Positions 1-11,389 of a stretch of 64,000 bases of DNA are shown here, piece after piece. The translations under genes were made by a program, and so were the position numbers. The stretch is from the NCBI GenBank assembly GCA_032871835.1, contig CM065297.1:72155253-72219252 (forward strand), in the 5' to 3' direction. The notes below the pieces were generated by a model. That model ran no database searches. It was not told where the DNA came from and worked only from the letters and a program-made list of their open reading frames with translations. The DNA is from Dipteronia dyeriana. Lineage: Eukaryota > Streptophyta > Magnoliopsida > Sapindales > Sapindaceae. Position 1 is the stretch's first letter; each line of letters starts with the position of its first letter.

Positions 1-450
1 CCAAGGCATCATGAGGGCTATCTAGTTACTTCCTGGTCTCAAGATCTGGATGGCAACCATGCTCTTACACTTAGTCCCTTATTGAGGGTGGTAGCCCGAC
101 CAAGGCATCAGGAGGGCTATCTAGCTATTTCCTGGTCTCGAGATCTGGATGGCAACTATGCTCTTACACTTAGACCCTTCTTGGGGTGGTAGCCCGACTA
201 AGGCATCAGGAGGGCATCTAGCTATTTCCTGGTCTCGAGATCAGGATGGTAACTATGTTATTACACTCAGACCCTTCTTTGGGGTGGTAGCCCGACCAAG
301 GCAACAGGAGGGCTATCTAGCTATTTCCTGGTCTTGAGATCTAGATGGAAATTATGCTCTTACACTCAGACCCTTCTTGACGGGGGGTGATGCCCGGCCG
401 AGGCATCAGGGATAGCGATGGGGCTTCCCTGGCTAATCCCTGGTATTGGG
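1..450. repeat. 98-bp minisatellite in the 3' UTR of gypsy G1
   Basis: Four full copies and one decayed partial copy of a unit starting near CCAAGGCATCA begin at about 1, 100, 198, 296 and 398. Spacing is 98-102 bp. Each unit carries a GGTAGCCCGAC-like end and a CTCTTACACT-like core. The array lies just downstream of the integrase end of G1 (minus strand). A single copy on the opposite strand occurs at about 41280-41412, at the equivalent place in element C. Tandem repeats in the 3' UTR are known for plant Tat/Ogre gypsy elements. The array may continue to the left of the window. Confidence 0.9.
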
Positions 451-604
451 ATGATAATGTCAAATTTTCCTATGTAGACCTAAATAAGTGTCGAACATAA
501 CTGAAGATGAAGAAAAAAACAGGCTTTATTGATAAAAAGAAAAGAGTACATTATTGCTGGAGATTAAGATCTAAATGGATGTAGCTTGCTAATGAGTCAC
601 CTAT

Positions 605-1860
605 TTAGGGGTAGAACTTTCTCAAATGATCTGCATTCCAGGTATGATCGATGAGTCAACAATTCATGTCTTCGAGTTTGTATGCCCCATTGCGGGCCAC
701 CACTTTCACCATGTATGGCTCTTCCTAGTTTGGCCCCAAGACCCCGTTTGACCTTTTCCTGCTATTCAGTTTCACTCTTTTGAGAACGAGGTTTCCCTCC
801 TTAAAGTTTTGGGTTTTAACCTTCCGGTTAAAGTACCTAGTAATCCTGCTCTGGTAGACTGCTACCTTCTCAGCTACTCGATCTTGTTTTTCTTCCATGA
901 GATCCAAGCTAGCTCAGAGCTTGACCTCATTGCTCCTCGGTTCAAAATGTTGGACTGTAAAGAAGGTCAGTTTATGCTCAATGGGGAGCACTGCTTCAAC
1001 CTTGAAGGCTAGTGAGTAGGGTGTTTCCCCGATAGCTATTCCTCTTCTAGTGCGGTAAGCCCAGAGGACCTCGAGAAGCTCCTCAGCCTATTTACCTTTT
1101 TTCTGTTGTAGTTTTTTTTTCAACAGCTTCTTTATAGTATTATTGGTGGATTCCACCAGCCCATTAGTCTGGGGGTAGGCTATTGAAGTGAACCTCAGGT
1201 CGATTCCTAAGCCCTCGCAAAAGTCTTTGAATCGGTCATTATCAAACTGCTTGCCGAGGTCAGTTATAATGGCAAGAACGGTTCTGAACCTGCAAACCAC
1301 ATTATTTTTTTATGAGTCTTGTTGTATTTTCTTCTAATATCTAGGAGAGTGGTCCAGCTTCAACCCATCTTGTAAAATAGTCGATTGCTATGATAGCATG
1401 CTTCGCTTGACCAAGAGTAGTTGGGAGCAGTCTGATCAAGTCGACTCCCCACATAACAAAGGGGTATGGTGAGCTAAGGGATCATAATTGCTCTGGCGGT
1501 AGGTGACTCAAGTTTGCGGTCTTCTGGCAAGCTTCGTATGATTGTACCAAGATCATTGCATCTTGATGGATGGTTGGCAAGCAGTACCCTATGCGGAGTA
1601 CCTGATATACTAGATCCTCCCCACTAGTATGGTTGCCGTATTCCCCTGAGTGAACTTCTTTCAATGCCCATTTGGCATCTTCAGGGTGTAAACATCGGAG
1701 CAAAGGAAGGGATTTGCCCCTCCTGTATAAGTACCCATCCACTAAGCAATACCAAACCGAGTGCCTCTTGATTTTCTGATCTTGGTCTGACTCCCCGGGA
1801 GGTCTCCCTTCTTGTAGGTAATCCACTATCAGGTTCATCCAACATGGTTACCGATCCAGG
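605..1860 (-). pseudogene. G1 integrase
   Basis: Three broken minus-strand frames make up a gypsy integrase, which would insert element cDNA into nuclear DNA. The HHCC zinc-binding region lies in 1482-1838, with the histidine pair in HSGEYGNH and the end CQKTANLSHLPPEQL. The catalytic core follows: first Asp in WGVDLI (about 1440), second Asp in ITDLGKQFD and the Glu in PQTNGLVESTN (1088-1300). The C-terminal region at 725-907 continues to HLRKFYP and a stop near 605. All three catalytic acidic residues survive, but stops and frameshifts separate the blocks. No chromodomain follows. Confidence 0.88.
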
Positions 1861-1939
1861 GTATGAATCTCCTTACTTACAACTTTGCCAGATATGGGGA
1901 TCACTTGAAGAGGACCCCCTAGGGTAAGGTCTGGCCACC

Positions 1940-2392
1940 ATTTACAACTATCTTATCTAGAACGTCAGCTCGATGGTTCTGTTGTCGAGGTATCTGCTCA
2001 ATCCTGAAACCTTTAAACTTGCTCCTTAACTATTGAACTAGCTTTAAGTAAGCAAACATGCTATCACCTTTCACCTGATAATACCAAGAAACTCTTTTGA
2101 CTATGAGTAACGAGTCATTCCTAACCTGTAGGTAATTGACCCCGAGCTCTACGGCTGCCCTTATTCTGGCTAAAAGGGCTTCGTACTCTACCTCTTTGTT
2201 AGTGGCTTTAAATTCAAATCTGAAGCAGTGATAACACTCAGTTCCTTCTGGGTCGATTAGGACTATGCCCGCTCCTCCCCCAATTTGCTCAGAGGCTCCA
2301 TCAGTGTAGAGGATCCAATACTTGAAGCCTTCCGGTCAGCTGTCAGACTCTGGAATCTTTTCAGAGGCTACGTTTGTTGCTGCGGAGGTCGT
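1940..2392 (-). pseudogene. G1 second (archaeal-type) RNase H
   Basis: Reading the minus strand down from about 2330 gives YTDGAS, then a stretch ending FEFKATNKEVEYEALLA and a later NDSLLIVKRV. This is the extra RNase H typical of Tat gypsy elements. It sits between the RT-linked RNase H and integrase. The matching block in element C (39431-39830) supports the call. The frame is not open throughout, so the copy is non-functional. In the normal element it would help remove RNA from the RNA-DNA hybrid during reverse transcription. Confidence 0.8.
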
Positions 2393-3702
2393 TTAGCCTA
2401 AAGTCATTGAGAGCTTTACTACAAAGTCTGCTAGAGCCTGGGCTTGAATTGAAATCCTAGGCTTATACCTTAAATCAAACTGGGGGAGTTCCAGTGCCCA
2501 CAAAACCAGTCTCTCGAAAACATCCGACCGTTGCAAAAATTGACTGAGGGGTTGATCTGTCACTACCTCTATCGAATGAGCTTGGAAGTAGAGTCGGAGC
2601 TTCCTCGCCGAGGTTACCAAGGCATAAGCGAGCTTCTCCAAAAGGGTATAGTTCTTCTCAGGCTTGGTTAAAGCGTGACTCACATAGTAGATAGGTCGTT
2701 GGATCCTATCTCTAAATTCCTTGACCAAAGCCCCACTTACCGCAGTTTCAGAAACGGCCAAGTAAATCTGTAGCTCTTCTCTAGGGCCTTGTTTAACAAG
2801 TAGTAGAGGTCTTGACAGGTATATTTTCAAGGCTTGAAAAGCCTGTTCACTCTCTTTGTCCAATTTCATGTTTCTTCTCTGCTTAACGGCTTTAAAGAAT
2901 GGGAGACACTTGTCGGTAGACCGAGAAATGAACCTGTTGAGCGCTGCTACCTGCCCGGTCAAGACTTGAACCTGTTTGAGTGACGTGGGGGACTCTAGGT
3001 CTAAAATGGCCTTAATCTTTTCTAGGTTAGTCTCTATGCCTCTCTCATGGACCATGAAGCCCAGAAACTTCCCCGCGGTCACCCCAAAGGTGCATTTGGA
3101 GGGGTTCATTCTCATTTGGTTGTCCCTTAAGATCATGAAGGTTTTACGGAGGTCGCTCAGATGTTCCTCGGAGGTTGATGACTTGGTGATCATTTCATCG
3201 ATGTACACCTCCATTGATCTTCCAATTTCAAGCTTGAACAGCCGTTGACCAACCGTTGGTACGAAGCTCCTACGTTTTAAAGCCAGAAAGGCATCACTTT
3301 GTAGCAATACAGACCCCGTTCGGTGATGAAGCTGGTCTTTTCCTGGTCGGTGGGGTGCAAAATAATTTGATTGTACCCTGAAAACGCTATCATGAAGCTC
3401 AGAAGTTTGTTTTTGGAGGTGGAGTCAACTAACTGATCAACTTTTGGTAAAGGGAGACTGTCTTTTGACCATGCACGGTTGAGGTCAGTATAATCGACAC
3501 ATATGCACCACTTCCCATTTGCCTTTGTAACCATGACCACGTTGGCGATCCACTCGGGGTAACGTGCCTCTCTGATGAAGCCCGTTTGGGTCAATTTGTG
3601 CACTTCTTCCAAGACCGCCACATTTCTTTCAGCGTTGAAGTGTCATCTTTTTTTTGAAGGTCGGATCCACTGCCAGTCGGTCAGCTGCAAAAGTCATGAA
3701 TT
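2393..3702 (-). pseudogene. G1 reverse transcriptase and RNase H, 5'-truncated
   Basis: Two overlapping minus-strand frames (3277-3621 and 2393-3307) together cover most of a gypsy RT. The N-terminal part has VMVTKANGKW and DYTDLNRAW. The frame shifts at MPFWL, where the family has MPFGLKNA. The palm motif reads YIDEM instead of the usual YIDDM, so the second active-site Asp is replaced by Glu. The RT-linked RNase H follows with ALVKEFRDRIQRPIYYVSHAL and TDQPLSQFLQ. Homology stops at about 3697 within the start of the RT. The copy is inactive. Confidence 0.9.
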
Positions 3703-4650
3703 TGGAACCCTACTCATGAATTTCTTTTCATGCTCATTCTTAGGAACTTGTTCCTTAAAAAGTTTGATTCCATGTCTGAAAAGTAATATACCTTTCTTGG
3801 AATCTTGCATGGAAAACCTAGACAAGATTTTATCTAAGTATGAAGCTTAGGATAATGCAATCGTTATATTATTTCTATCCCTTATGACTTGGATACCAAG
3901 AATATAACTTGCTTCTCCTAAGTCCTTCATATTAAATTGTTTTGCTAACCATTCTTTTATTGATGTCAATACACCTACATCTTTTATGATGAGTAGTATA
4001 TCATCAATGTAAAGAACTAGGAAAACCAACGTGTTCCCTTTAATCCTTTTGTATACACAAGGTTCGTCAATGTTTTGAATAAATCCAAAACTTTTCACGG
4101 CTTGATCGAACCTTATGTTCCAGGATCTGGATGCTTGCTTCAATCCATATATGGATCTTTGCAACTTGCATACCCTTTCCTCTTGGCCTTTTTCAATGAA
4201 TCCTTTTGGTTGCATCATGTAGATGCTTTTGTCAAGACTTTCATCAAGGAAAGCTATCTTGACGTCCATTTACCAAATCTCCAGGTCTAGAGAAGCCATA
4301 ATGAATAAAAGTATGCTAATGGATTTAAGCATGGCCACAGGAGAGAAGGTTTCTTCATAATTTATACCTTTCTTTTATGTATAACCTTTAGCTACCAATC
4401 TAGTTTAAATGTTTCCACCTTTCCATCTATTTTTATTTTCCTCTTGTATACCCACTTGCACCCAATGAGTTTTATCCCTTTAGGCAAGTCTATAAGAGAC
4501 CAGACTTTGTTTTTGAACATGGATTCAATTTCGGATTGCATTGCCTTTTGCCAATGGTGACAATCAGCATCTTCCATTGCTTCCTTGTACGTATAGAGAT
4601 CATCTTCGTCCGGAAGATTCTCTACAGATTCTCCTAGACCGATATATCTC
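3703..4650 (-). pseudogene. A1 copia reverse transcriptase, truncated
   Basis: The main open piece is 3847-4269, with [13 protein letters not shown] and the active site YIDDILLI. The upstream piece at 4392-4676 has the start of the RT domain (NKVWSLIDLPKG, CKWVYKRK). A frameshift and a stop separate them. Both active-site Asp residues are present. The downstream end is lost at the fusion with G1, so no RNase H follows. In the family this enzyme copies element RNA into cDNA in cytoplasmic particles. Confidence 0.9.
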
Positions 4651-6010
4651 TCGGGGTTGTCTAACAAACCTCTCACTATGACGAGGTATGGTAGAGTGTT
4701 GATCTTGTGTTGTTACGGAACTTACAATTAGGCTTGGTTGTAAAACCTTTTGTGGAATTGTATCTACTAAAAGCTCATTTAGGACAATTTTACTTTTAGG
4801 CACAAAATTATTCATATAGTCATTTTCCAGAAATTTAGCATTTTTCGAAACAAATACTTTAAGATCTAAAGGACTATAAAAATAATATCCTTTTGTTCCT
4901 TTTGGATACCCTACAAATATGCATGTTTCTGAACGGGACTCCATCTTTTTAGTCTTTCCTTTTAACACGTGCACAGAACATCCAAATATCCTTAAGTGTT
5001 GTAAACTAGGCTTTCACCCGGTCCACAACTCATGCGGTGTTTTAGGAACCGACTTAGATGGTACATCGTTTAGAATGTACATTGCGGTTTGTAAAGCATA
5101 TCCCCAAAAAGAATTAGGGAGCATTAAATAACTCAACATAGACCTAAACATATCCAAAAGAGTTCTATTTCTCCTTTCTGCCACCCCATTTTGTTGAGGT
5201 GTGCCTGGTGCAGAAAGCTGAGAAATTATTCCATTATCAATAAGATATTGCTGAAACTCACCAGATAGATATTCTCCACCACGATCGGACCTCAAGATTA
5301 TTACGAGTTTCTCAAGCTAATTTTCTACTTCAGCTTTAAATGCTTTGAACATATCAAAAGCATCTGACTTATGTCTCATGAGATACACATAGCCAAATCT
5401 TGAGTGATCATCCGTGAAAGTGATGAAGTACTCATATCCACCTTTAGCTTGAATGCTCATAGGTCCACATACATCAGTGTATATCAATCCTAAACATTCG
5501 ATGGCTCTTGCGCCTTTGGTCATTTTACCTTTCAAACAAGATTCACAAGTTGGTAGATCATCAACCTTTAAGTCACTTAGGGGTCCGTCACTTACCAATC
5601 TTTTAATCCTATTAAGGTTTATAGGACCTAAGCGTAATGCCATAGGTAGGTTTCATCTTTTGATAATTTTACTCTTTTATGAGTAGGTTTCGTTGATTCT
5701 GTGTCTAACAAGTGAGAGATATTTCTATGCAAGTAAAATAAACCGTTTTCCAATGTACCTTTATAAACAAATTTTGTTATTCTTACTAACAATAAAAGCT
5801 TTATTAAAAGTAACCAAATAACCAAATTTATTTAAACTAGAAACTGAAATTAAATTCCTCTTGAATTGAGGTACGTAATAAACGTCTATTAAATCTAAAT
5901 GCCTATAAGAATATAAATTGATTATAATGTCTCCCACTACACTAGTAGACACCAACGCTCCATTGCCTAAATACAAGTTGAATTCATTCTTATTTAGTCT
6001 ATTCCTTTGA
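4650..6010 (-). pseudogene. A1 GAG-pre-integrase and integrase
   Basis: Minus-strand fragments 5761-5976 (LGNGALVSTSVVG, FKRNLISVSSLNKFGY), 5317-5643, 5014-5295 and 4600-4974 line up as the pre-integrase region and core of a copia integrase. The zinc-binding cysteines are in [13 protein letters not shown]. The catalytic triad is seen in [16 protein letters not shown] and [12 protein letters not shown]. The C-terminal part carries the family motif [14 protein letters not shown]. At least three breaks separate the pieces. No protease motif precedes the pre-integrase region. Confidence 0.9.
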
Positions 6011-6760
6011 CCCTATTTACCATAAAGGAAACACTTCCCTTTGATCTTGGTTACTTTCTTGGTCTCCTTCTAGGAAGGCTCAAGTTGCTTTTTTTTTTGT
6101 CTCTTGACCTTCTTACGGATCTTTAACGGTAGCAACTTACCAAGCATATGAGTCTCTTGACCCTTGCATTTCACAAGGATTATCTTGGTGCTATAAACAT
6201 CTTGCATCAGGCTTTCCAAGGTGTATTCCTTATTATTCAAGGTGTAGTCCAACTTGAATTGATCAAAGAAATCTGACAGTGAGTTGACAATCATGTCAAT
6301 TTTGGTCTCACTATCTATCTCAGCACCATTCAGTTCAGCAATGTTGAGATGTGCTATGACTTTCATCATGTGATCTTTCACACCCTGTCCAGGTTTCATC
6401 CTAAGATTCATAAAAGTAGTCACTGCCTCTCTCTTAGTCATCCTAAACCTCATAGCAAACATCTCCCCTAGAGACATCATTATATTGACAGCAGTCTCAA
6501 TTCCTTCATGTTGATGTTGCAACACGTCGGAGTTGGTGGAAAAAATGTAACGTACATTTAGCCATCTCATCTGAAGACTTCCACTACTGATACTCTTCTC
6601 TTTGCTCCTGAGTAGATTCATTAGTTTGGTGGTTAAGGAATAGACATAATGAATTTATGTTTTTCAGCTTGCAATAACAACCCAATCTTCCTTTTCCATG
6701 TGATATAATTATCATAAGTTAATGTATTATCTTTTAGGATATTGATTAGGGATGGGGTTA
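6010..6760 (-). pseudogene. A1 copia gag with truncated zinc knuckle
   Basis: The open part is 6070-6621, with HEGIETAVNIMMSLGEMF and FMNLRMKPGQGVKDHMMKV, typical of copia Gag. The N-terminal region runs up to about 6750 in another frame (a WKRK block near 6690). The end reads KCFLYGK, a stop, then GQRNRLNKNEF: the first half of a CCHC knuckle joins directly to pre-integrase sequence. The His and last Cys of the knuckle and a protease D-S/T-G motif are absent. Gag would form the particle shell. Confidence 0.85.
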
Positions 6761-8130
6761 TAATTTATTTATATTAACAAAAATTATATAAGTAAATAAT
6801 AATGATAAAGCACTTTTGAAAATATATCTTGAATTAAATAAAATAATTCAATCGTAAAAATTCAATGGTGATCCAGCACCCATAAATGTCACGCCTCCTT
6901 TAGGAGTACGCACCATTTACTATAAAATAACAACAAACATTTTCTATTTTAGCCTTGCAATTTTATTAACAAGAACTCTTGAGGGTATTAATAAAATTAC
7001 ATTGAGTGTGTTACCAAGTTATTGACCTTGAATATAATCCCTCATGAATTTTCCTTTCTTTGGGAGTTGATATCGTTTGGGCTAATTGTCTAGTCTATCC
7101 TTGTAAAGAAGTATCTTGCTAAATTCCATTCATGAATACCTCTTGGGAGGTTATCTAGGAAACATAAAGCTCAACTAAACTTGGATGCCGTAGGTGTTCC
7201 AAAACACCTTCTCCCACTCAATTGTTTAAGGCATGTGATCGAATTCCAAAGAATGATTTACCAAGTTTTCTAGATGCCAATTTAGATACTTAAACCATTC
7301 AATGCATGTTCATACCAAAAGAGATATATGACTGGCACTCCTATTCTATATGACATGTTATCAAACAATGACAAACATTGTAATATTTATAACAAATATA
7401 AATAGCTTCAATTTTGGTCCATCCTAGAAAAGCAAGTAAATTACATGTCTTGGAATACAAAAAACTCCTTTTTTGGCAAACAAGTCTTCACGTGACCTCG
7501 TCGTTTGGAATCTCTCGGCTGCCTTCCATGGGCATGCGCACCCTTGGATCCTACCTATGGGCGTGCGCATGCCACAACCCCATAAAGGGCTGCTATGCGC
7601 AGCCCATGGCTTCCATAGGGCTACCGTGCGCAGCCCATGCCACAACAAATGTGGCCGCGTTCTCTTCGCACGCACATTTGTTGCTACGGATCACACGGTC
7701 CCAAACTTGTTCCAGTTGCTCCCAATTCTTAAAACTTCGAGTCTTCGACACTTGGATGTATTACGGAAGAATTTAAAATAAAAAAAATACTGCAGTTTTT
7801 TTTTATTACAACAAGTGCAGTTTTTTTTTCTATTACAACAACAAAATAAATAAAACTTAGCAACTACAAAAAAGGTAATTATGGCGATAATAGACCATCC
7901 TTCTTGTTACAATCCCAAAACAAAAATACATTAAAATTCTAGGACCGAAATTGAGCAGTAATAAACCACATATAAAACATATATATATCCATACATTCCA
8001 ATGTAAATATATATATATATATATATATATGCGAATATCTAGAGTGCCATCTCTTTCTAAAACATGCATATATACAATAAAAAGAAAAAGATTCACGAAC
8101 ACATACATCAATTAATAAAGGGTACAACCA
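6761..8130 (-). other. A1 untranslated leader with GC-rich block
   Basis: About 1.4 kb between the PBS and gag holds no credible gene. It matches the leader of A2 (15271-16620). At about 7500-7690 a GC-rich block stands out from AT-rich surroundings and holds repeated GGGCTGCGCA/AGCCCATGG motifs. Open frames here in several phases are a side effect of the GC content. Confidence 0.75.
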
Positions 8131-8143
8131 GGCTCTGATACCA
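8131..8143 (-). promoter_or_regulatory. A1 primer binding site
   Basis: The minus strand reads TGGTATCAGAGCC, the usual copia PBS complementary to the 3' end of initiator Met tRNA. It lies two bases inside the 5' LTR edge at 8146, which fixes the element orientation. Confidence 0.9.
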
Positions 8144-8145
8144 AT

Positions 8146-10296
8146 TGTAGGAAAAAAACGGTTCAAAACGCAACGGAAGCATGATAAAAAAAAAATTAGG
8201 GTTTGTGTATAAATAAAAATTTTCCCTTTAAATAACAAGAACCTTAACCCTAGATTAATTGACGTATATAAAAGTGTCGTACCTTTTTTTTCGTAACGAT
8301 TGAACTAGCGTCGAATTGAATCCACAAGATCTTCCAATTCAATCAAGAACGTGAATCACCTAGGAGTGTGGGCTCCCTTTCTTTAAATTGTATACCTTAG
8401 GATGGAAACAAACAAAATCTTCTTCTTTGTTAGTCACAATAATCCTCCTAGAGAAAAACCAAGAATGTCCGGTCACTTTTGAATTATCAATCAATTTGAT
8501 TGAAACTCGCATGAACCTTGATTCGATGTTGTACACAAAACCCTTTTGATGCAAAGGATACTAGTGTACTATCGAAAACAAAAACGTTCCTTTTTTCTGT
8601 ATGCTTGGTCGAATTCTTCACACAATGAGTTGGACGAAGTTTTTTTTTATATAACAATAAGAAAAAACAAATAAAAAACAACTTCTCACACCAAAAACTA
8701 AGGCTTGGTCCAAATTTACAAGCAGTATATATATGAGACCAAATCCTCTCCTAAGAAGGATTTGCTTGGTGGTTAAGAATCCTTTCCTTAGGTAAATTTA
8801 CTTGGCGGTTAAGAATCCTTTTCTAAAAAAAATTCTATCCTACACCAAGACTCCTAATCCAACTCAATAGTGTATTTGTAACCATATTAAAGACTTCCTA
8901 ATTTGATTAGATAAATAACAAATTAAAAGCCATCTCCTAATAGAAAAAGATTTTGACTTTTAATTAAATAATTAATTAATCACCAAATTGATTAATTTTC
9001 ATTTAATTAAATAATAAAATAAAATAATATAGTTAAGCTATTCTAAATAGCCTTGCCGCCCAACACACATATATATATATGGGCCAATATATTGTTTTCT
9101 TATTTTATTAAATCCATTTGACCTTTATAAAAATTTCTCATATGAACTAGACCCATTCTTACAAAAAGAAACAGGTCCACATACCTCAATACAATTCTAG
9201 ATGGACCCCTAAATTGGTCCGGTAGAATATATCGAGTGATCCATGCAAGTTCGTGTGGATTGGGGATCTTGGCGGGTTATCTAGATTTAAGCTCGAATAG
9301 ACATAACCCAATCACAATCAACAAATGATTCATTTAGGTTCGATCTATTTAATTTTAGTTCATTCCACTAAAGAACTAAAATTGAACACTTAAATAAAGA
9401 TAGAATAAGTTGATGTTACTCATTCACACCCTAGACAACATTATTGGAGAAAGTGTATCCTAGTGAAGAATACCAGTAATCACCAAGAGCTCATAGACTG
9501 TCCATAGCTCTCCAAGTTACCATATTTACTCCTATGACCACATTTTGAACTTGGATATTTTGACGTGTCCAGAAGCCATGTTTCAATACACACTATTGAA
9601 AACTTAACGTTAAGATTTAATATTCAATACCTCAAAACATCCATATGATGATATTATACTCTCATTTAATAAATAGAGCCACGATGTCCATATCTATAAA
9701 TGAAGTACTCTATCGATTAACAAATGAATACCACAAAACTATCGAGGATAGATTATGCTATATAATCGTACTCATTGATAGCTCAAATGATAACACTTGC
9801 AACCATAAGTACATCATTTATCTCAGGATTGAGATAGACTCTCTTTTTGTCTTCAAATAAAAAACTTTTATCGAATGACTGTTCTAGATAAAGTATTTCA
9901 TTGTGATCCTATTCAATGCATCCAATGCACTTGATTCTTTTTCCCAAAGACACCACACTTTGATCATTTTAGACTCATCATAACACATTTGATCCCACTC
10001 AAATGCTAGCAAATGAATCTACAACTTTGACAAGATAAAGGCGCCCAACCTCTTATCTTAAGTTGTGAATATTATTCAAGACTAACTAAAGAATTGTGTC
10101 TACCTCATACATATCTAGATGTATGAACAATTCTTCTTTTCTCATAGTCTTTTTACTATATGATTATTTACTTTTGACAATTACAATAATTAAACTATAA
10201 ATGCTATAAGGTTTGTTAAACTAGAAATCACTTTATTAGTATGAAAAGATTGTCAAATACAATATTATACTCTTGCTATCGAGCATAATCCTAACA
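8146..10296 (-). repeat. A1 5' LTR
   Basis: A 2151-bp LTR with TG/CA ends on the window strand (TGTAGGAAAA at 8146; CCTAACA at 10296). It matches the A2 LTRs (12839-15255, 20304-22804) and the A3 LTR (52770-55217) in reverse. It is shorter than they are: the GGATTCTTAACCACCAAG-type repeats near 8740-8830 are fewer and the microsatellite is short. The frame at 9645-9860 is an LTR shadow and recurs at 13274-13489 and 54568-54750. Confidence 0.92.
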
Positions 10297-11389
10297 GAAG
10301 CAAGGAAGGATGGTCGGGCTTTGAAACGATCAGAGATGAAGCTAGGCACGACCAGGTCGAGTCCTCATGCGAACACAGGAATCCAGGCTTCTCGAGGCCA
10401 TCTACCTAGGAATTTTGGTTCCTAGGGTCGGGCTCTAAAACTACCCCGTGAAACCAAGAAAGGATCGGTGAGGTCAAGAAGCACTCAAAGTGAAGCCCGA
10501 TAAGCAAAGCTAGCTCCCTCCAGGTTAAGGCTTCCAAAGGTCAAACTTAGCTCGTAGCCTAAACTGAAGCACACCAACCTCTCTAGAAGCCCGCTGTCCC
10601 CTCCACGATACAAGGAGAAAGAGGGCCTCTAAGTGGATCAGATCCGTGCTACCTCCTAGGAATGTCTATAGAGACGTCTTAAGCTTTAAAGGGTCGAGAA
10701 AAGTCCATCCTAAGCACTTGAGAATAGAACCAAAGCATGGATCTACCTCGCTCTACGAGACAACGAGCAGCTAACTCGATGATCTCCATGAAGAATCATG
10801 TAGTGAGTACACATATGATCGTATCTTCGTTATAACAAACATTAATTCCGCGTGTGTGTAAGTCAAGAGTTTGATTCCAAAAAGGAAATAAACGTATCTT
10901 CATCAAAGATATCATCAAATCCGTTATCAATTCAAAGTCAACAACTTTCAAAATAACGAATCCCACCCAATAAGGGGGGAACGGATTCATGGGATCGTGG
11001 CGGGATATTTATGAGTTTAAACCTACTTTGACCAGATATAAATAAGGCCAAGCAGAGACAAAAGAGAGATAGGTAGAAATAGAGTGAAAGAAAGAGAGAA
11101 TTACACTGGGCCTAAATTTTGTGATCAGAACCCAACCATCGTTGTATCTACTATTCGACAAGCAGAAAGTTGCCACCTTTCTATGTCGTAGAGAGATTGT
11201 GAGTATATGTTAGAGATTTCTGTATACCACGAGTATTCAATAATAAAGCTCTCATTTACCACATTATCATTTAAATATTCACTTCCATCTTAACAGGTTA
11301 GGAATCAAAGATTCCGACCCCGACCACCACCTTTGTTGCAGTGGTGTTTTAGTTGGAATTTCTCATCTTGAGCAAATTTCCCGTTAACA
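10297..11389 (+). repeat. Tat-type gypsy LTR, 5'-truncated by A1
   Basis: This matches the LTR at 11786-12838 along most of its length, including GATGATCTCCATGA, CAAAGTCAACAAC and CTATTCGACA blocks, but is clearly diverged. It has a TATA box at 11037 and an AATAAA at 11242. It ends TTTCCCGTTAACA, like the end of the G2 LTR at 22835, but no PBS follows: A-family LTR sequence starts at once. Small frames inside (such as 10796-10990) are not genes. Confidence 0.82.
11037..11044 (+). promoter_or_regulatory. TATA box of the first Tat LTR
   Basis: TATAAATA lies about 200 bp upstream of an AATAAA signal at 11242. The neighbouring homologous LTR keeps the same TATAAATA at 12490. It is the likely RNA polymerase II start region of the LTR. 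Confidence 0.65.

Larger units (their letters stand above)
1..3702 (-). mobile_element. G1: Ty3/gypsy (Tat-type) retrotransposon, 5'-truncated
   Basis: Minus-strand order is RT, RNase H, second RNase H, integrase, 3' UTR, which is the Ty3/gypsy order. The second RNase H with an intact YTDGAS motif and the absence of a visible chromodomain point to the Tat lineage. Gag, protease and the 5' LTR are missing because the element is joined to copia A1 at about 3697-3703. The 3' LTR, if present, lies left of the window. The frames hold several stops and shifts. Confidence 0.9.
3703..10296 (-). mobile_element. A1: Ty1/copia retrotransposon, 3'-truncated
   Basis: Minus-strand order is 5' LTR (8146-10296), PBS, leader, gag, integrase, RT, which is the copia order. 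The same family recurs as A2 (12839-22804) and A3 (52770-58781). The RNase H and the 3' LTR are missing: homology to A2 and A3 stops at TGGAACCCTACTCATG (about 3703) and gypsy G1 sequence begins. To the right the LTR abuts a gypsy LTR at 10297 (first five bases GAAGC). The other copy of the target site cannot be seen. Confidence 0.9.

Noticed and set aside
7414..7781. Overlapping frames of about 80-120 codons on both strands, also at 15589-15917
   Set aside because: They sit in the GC-rich block of the A leader, where stop codons are rare in all phases; no domain is recognisable.
9645..9860. A 71-codon frame that recurs at 13274-13489 and in part at 54568-54750, which could look like a conserved small gene
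   Set aside because: All copies lie at the same place within A-family LTRs; the similarity comes from LTR homology, and the frames are not kept at equal length.
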